Source: Clostridia bacterium (GTDB lineage: Bacteria; Bacillota_A; Clostridia; Christensenellales; Borkfalkiaceae). From it: a stretch of DNA of 13,491 bases. The DNA is taken from positions 1 through 13,491 of the forward strand of contig JAFTIK010000066.1 in NCBI GenBank assembly GCA_017456945.1, given 5' to 3'. The first letter of the stretch is position 1. Each line of letters opens with the position of its first letter. The notes below the pieces were generated by a model. The model did not search any database, was not told the DNA's origin, and saw only the letters and a list, made by a program, of their open reading frames with translations. This document shows, in pieces, positions 12,251 through 13,491 of the stretch. The position numbers and the translations under genes were made by a program.

Positions 12251-13491
12251 TTAAATGACCACTTCGCCGTTAAAGAAACTTTGGAAAAATCCGTTAGTAT
12301 CTGCGCCCGTTTTTTCAAACGCGCCAACCAAATCGTCTGGGGTGGCGTTAGATAGCGCGTAAGTTTTATAATAACGTTTTAGCGCTTTGAAAAACCTAGC
12401 GTCGCCCACGGTAGTTCGTAAATATTCGTACATAACACAAGGCTTAACGTAGGCGATATTTACGTATTCGTATTCGCTTTTATATTCGCCAAGCGAACGC
12501 AACATACTAGTATCTACCTTGCCGAAAAGTTTATCGCTTACCGAGCAGAACACTTTATAAGTGCGCTCGGCTTGGGTTATCATTTGTTTCCTAGTCATAC
12601 CGTATTCAGAGTGTTTTTCGTAAAAGAGAACTACCGAATATTCTGCAAGCCCTTCGTCTAAAAAGCCGTATTTTATTTCGTTATTACCTACCGTAGTTTG
12701 CCACCATTGATGCGCCGTTTCGTGAACGATAACTTCTCCGTAAGCGTTTGGCTCTAACTCATCTGAAATCATAACCAAGGCGGGATATTCCATACCACCT
12801 TGAATAAACTCAGTTTGCACTACCGAATAGGTAGGATAAGGGTAGCCACCGAAAGTTTCGGTAAAGAAATCCATACTTTGCATAGCGTATTTAAGTGACT
12901 GTTCGGGGGTTTGGTCGTCGTAATAATAATAGTTTATCTTTACCCCGCACGCAACGCCCGAAAGTATTTTAAAGTTTTCTGAAAGCGCTAGCGCAAACGA
13001 ACGGGCGTTTGATATTTTATAATTATAAGTAGTGTTTTTCCCGTTTTCTTTGCTTTTCACTAGTTTTCCACTACTAGCAACGACGTATTTGCTTGGCGTG
13101 GTAAAAGATACGGTATAATCGGAAACGTCGCTATAAAAGGGGTCGCCCGAAGAATAGTAGGCGCACTCGTAGAAAGAGCCGTCTTCTATTCCGCATAGAA
13201 TAGGGTAAAAATTTCCCAAGTTTACCGTGCTATCGTTATAACCCGTTCTCGCCACGACGTTGGCTAGTTTTAGCGTGAACGCTATTTCTATTTCCACGCG
13301 CTCTTCGGGAAAAAGTTGGTTTTCTAGTTTTACCGAAAGAATATTTTGGTCTTCGCCCACGACGCTAAACTCTAACGCTTTGCCCTTGCTAAAAACTTCT
13401 TTTACGGTCATTTCCCCGTAACTTAAGCCGTTAGGGTAGGCTTTTGCCAGATATTGCGCGCTTATCGGTTGATACTTGGCGTTCTTTCTAA
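12251..13491 (-). CDS. M1-family zinc metallopeptidase, C-terminal part (runs off right edge)
   Basis: The frame is open from the right edge, giving 413 residues to the stop at 12251. The ATG at 13411 is internal: in-frame coding continues upstream of it and the N-terminal beta domain would otherwise be truncated. Numbered from that Met, the M1 signature is complete. The exopeptidase-like motif GGMEYP (205-210) replaces the usual GxMEN. The zinc site is VIVHETAHQWW (His230, Glu231, His234), with Glu253 in GFLDEGLAEYS as third ligand, the expected HExxH-18-E spacing. A Tyr-rich stretch YVNIAYVKP further on is in the region of the catalytic Tyr. The N-terminal strand-rich part is the bowl-shaped domain of this family. 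The usual long C-terminal helical domain is short here (the protein ends about 130 residues after the zinc site). Signal sequence and cellular location cannot be judged because the 5' end is missing. Confidence 0.88.
   Translation of the reverse strand, partial: RKNAKYQPISAQYLAKAYPNGLSYGEMTVKEVFSKGKALEFSVVGEDQNILSVKLENQLFPEERVEIEIAFTLKLANVVARTGYNDSTVNLGNFYPILCGIEDGSFYECAYYSSGDPFYSDVSDYTVSFTTPSKYVVASSGKLVKSKENGKNTTYNYKISNARSFALALSENFKILSGVACGVKINYYYYDDQTPEQSLKYAMQSMDFFTETFGGYPYPTYSVVQTEFIQGGMEYPALVMISDELEPNAYGEVIVHETAHQWWQTTVGNNEIKYGFLDEGLAEYSVVLFYEKHSEYGMTRKQMITQAERTYKVFCSVSDKLFGKVDTSMLRSLGEYKSEYEYVNIAYVKPCVMYEYLRTTVGDARFFKALKRYYKTYALSNATPDDLVGAFEKTGADTNGFFQSFFNGEVVI

Noticed and set aside
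13409..13411. ATG 13411 as the start of the M1 peptidase
   Set aside because: The frame stays open and protein-like for 80 more bases to the window edge, and starting there would cut into the N-terminal beta domain; the gene is partial.
1..13491. Enrichment of CTAG
   Set aside because: CTAG seemed conspicuous by eye, but a rough count is close to the number expected from base composition.
1..13491. tRNA or rRNA genes, CRISPR arrays, insertion sequences, prophage or attachment sites
   Set aside because: I saw no spaced repeats, transposase or integrase genes, or tRNA-like structures. The window is an ordinary chromosomal region with one sugar locus.

Overview
The window looks like chromosomal DNA of a low-GC Bacillota, most likely an uncultured anaerobic Clostridia lineage from an animal gut. 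The pointers are a base composition of roughly 40% GC (by eye), an AddB/RexB-type recombination nuclease, single-membrane lipoprotein signals, a BspA-type leucine-rich repeat lipoprotein, and uronic-acid catabolism genes of a type common in gut clostridia. Nothing in the window fixes the species.

Layout. Positions 1-1927 (minus) hold the N-terminal 642 residues of an AddB-like helicase/nuclease subunit that runs off the left edge. Divergent from it is an unrecognised secreted lipoprotein (2072-3172, plus). A bidirectional hairpin terminator separates that gene from a four-gene minus-strand operon (8529 down to 3218). In transcription order the operon encodes a discoidin-like (F5/8 type C) module fused in frame to 5-keto-4-deoxyuronate isomerase KduI, a KduD-type short-chain dehydrogenase, a heparinase II/III-family polysaccharide lyase, and a GH88 unsaturated glucuronyl hydrolase. 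Spacers are 12, 10 and 1 bp. An AraC-family regulator (8686-9447, plus) is divergent from the operon. After another bidirectional terminator comes an MFS/OPA-type transporter (10731-9484, minus). The right end holds a leucine-rich repeat lipoprotein (12103-10871, minus) and the C-terminal part of an M1-family metallopeptidase (12251 to the right edge, minus).

How the genes fit together (inference). The transporter probably imports a small uronate-containing saccharide. The lyase, which has no signal peptide, cleaves it by beta-elimination in the cytoplasm. The GH88 enzyme releases the unsaturated uronate, and KduI then KduD convert the resulting 5-keto-4-deoxyuronate to 2-keto-3-deoxygluconate (KDG). 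The KDG kinase and aldolase are not in this window. A GGTTRACTTT motif occurs at all three promoters of the locus (operon, regulator, transporter) and nowhere else that I found, which suggests one AraC-controlled regulon.

Main points of interest: the discoidin-KduI fusion, whose junction carries a complete ribosome-binding site and start codon and would separate into two ordinary genes if one A were removed from an A5 run; the shared operator-like motif; an apparently leaderless addB; a 20-bp perfect palindrome at the 5' end of the lipoprotein transcript; and near absence of the tetranucleotide CATG, with GATC also depleted, in the whole window.
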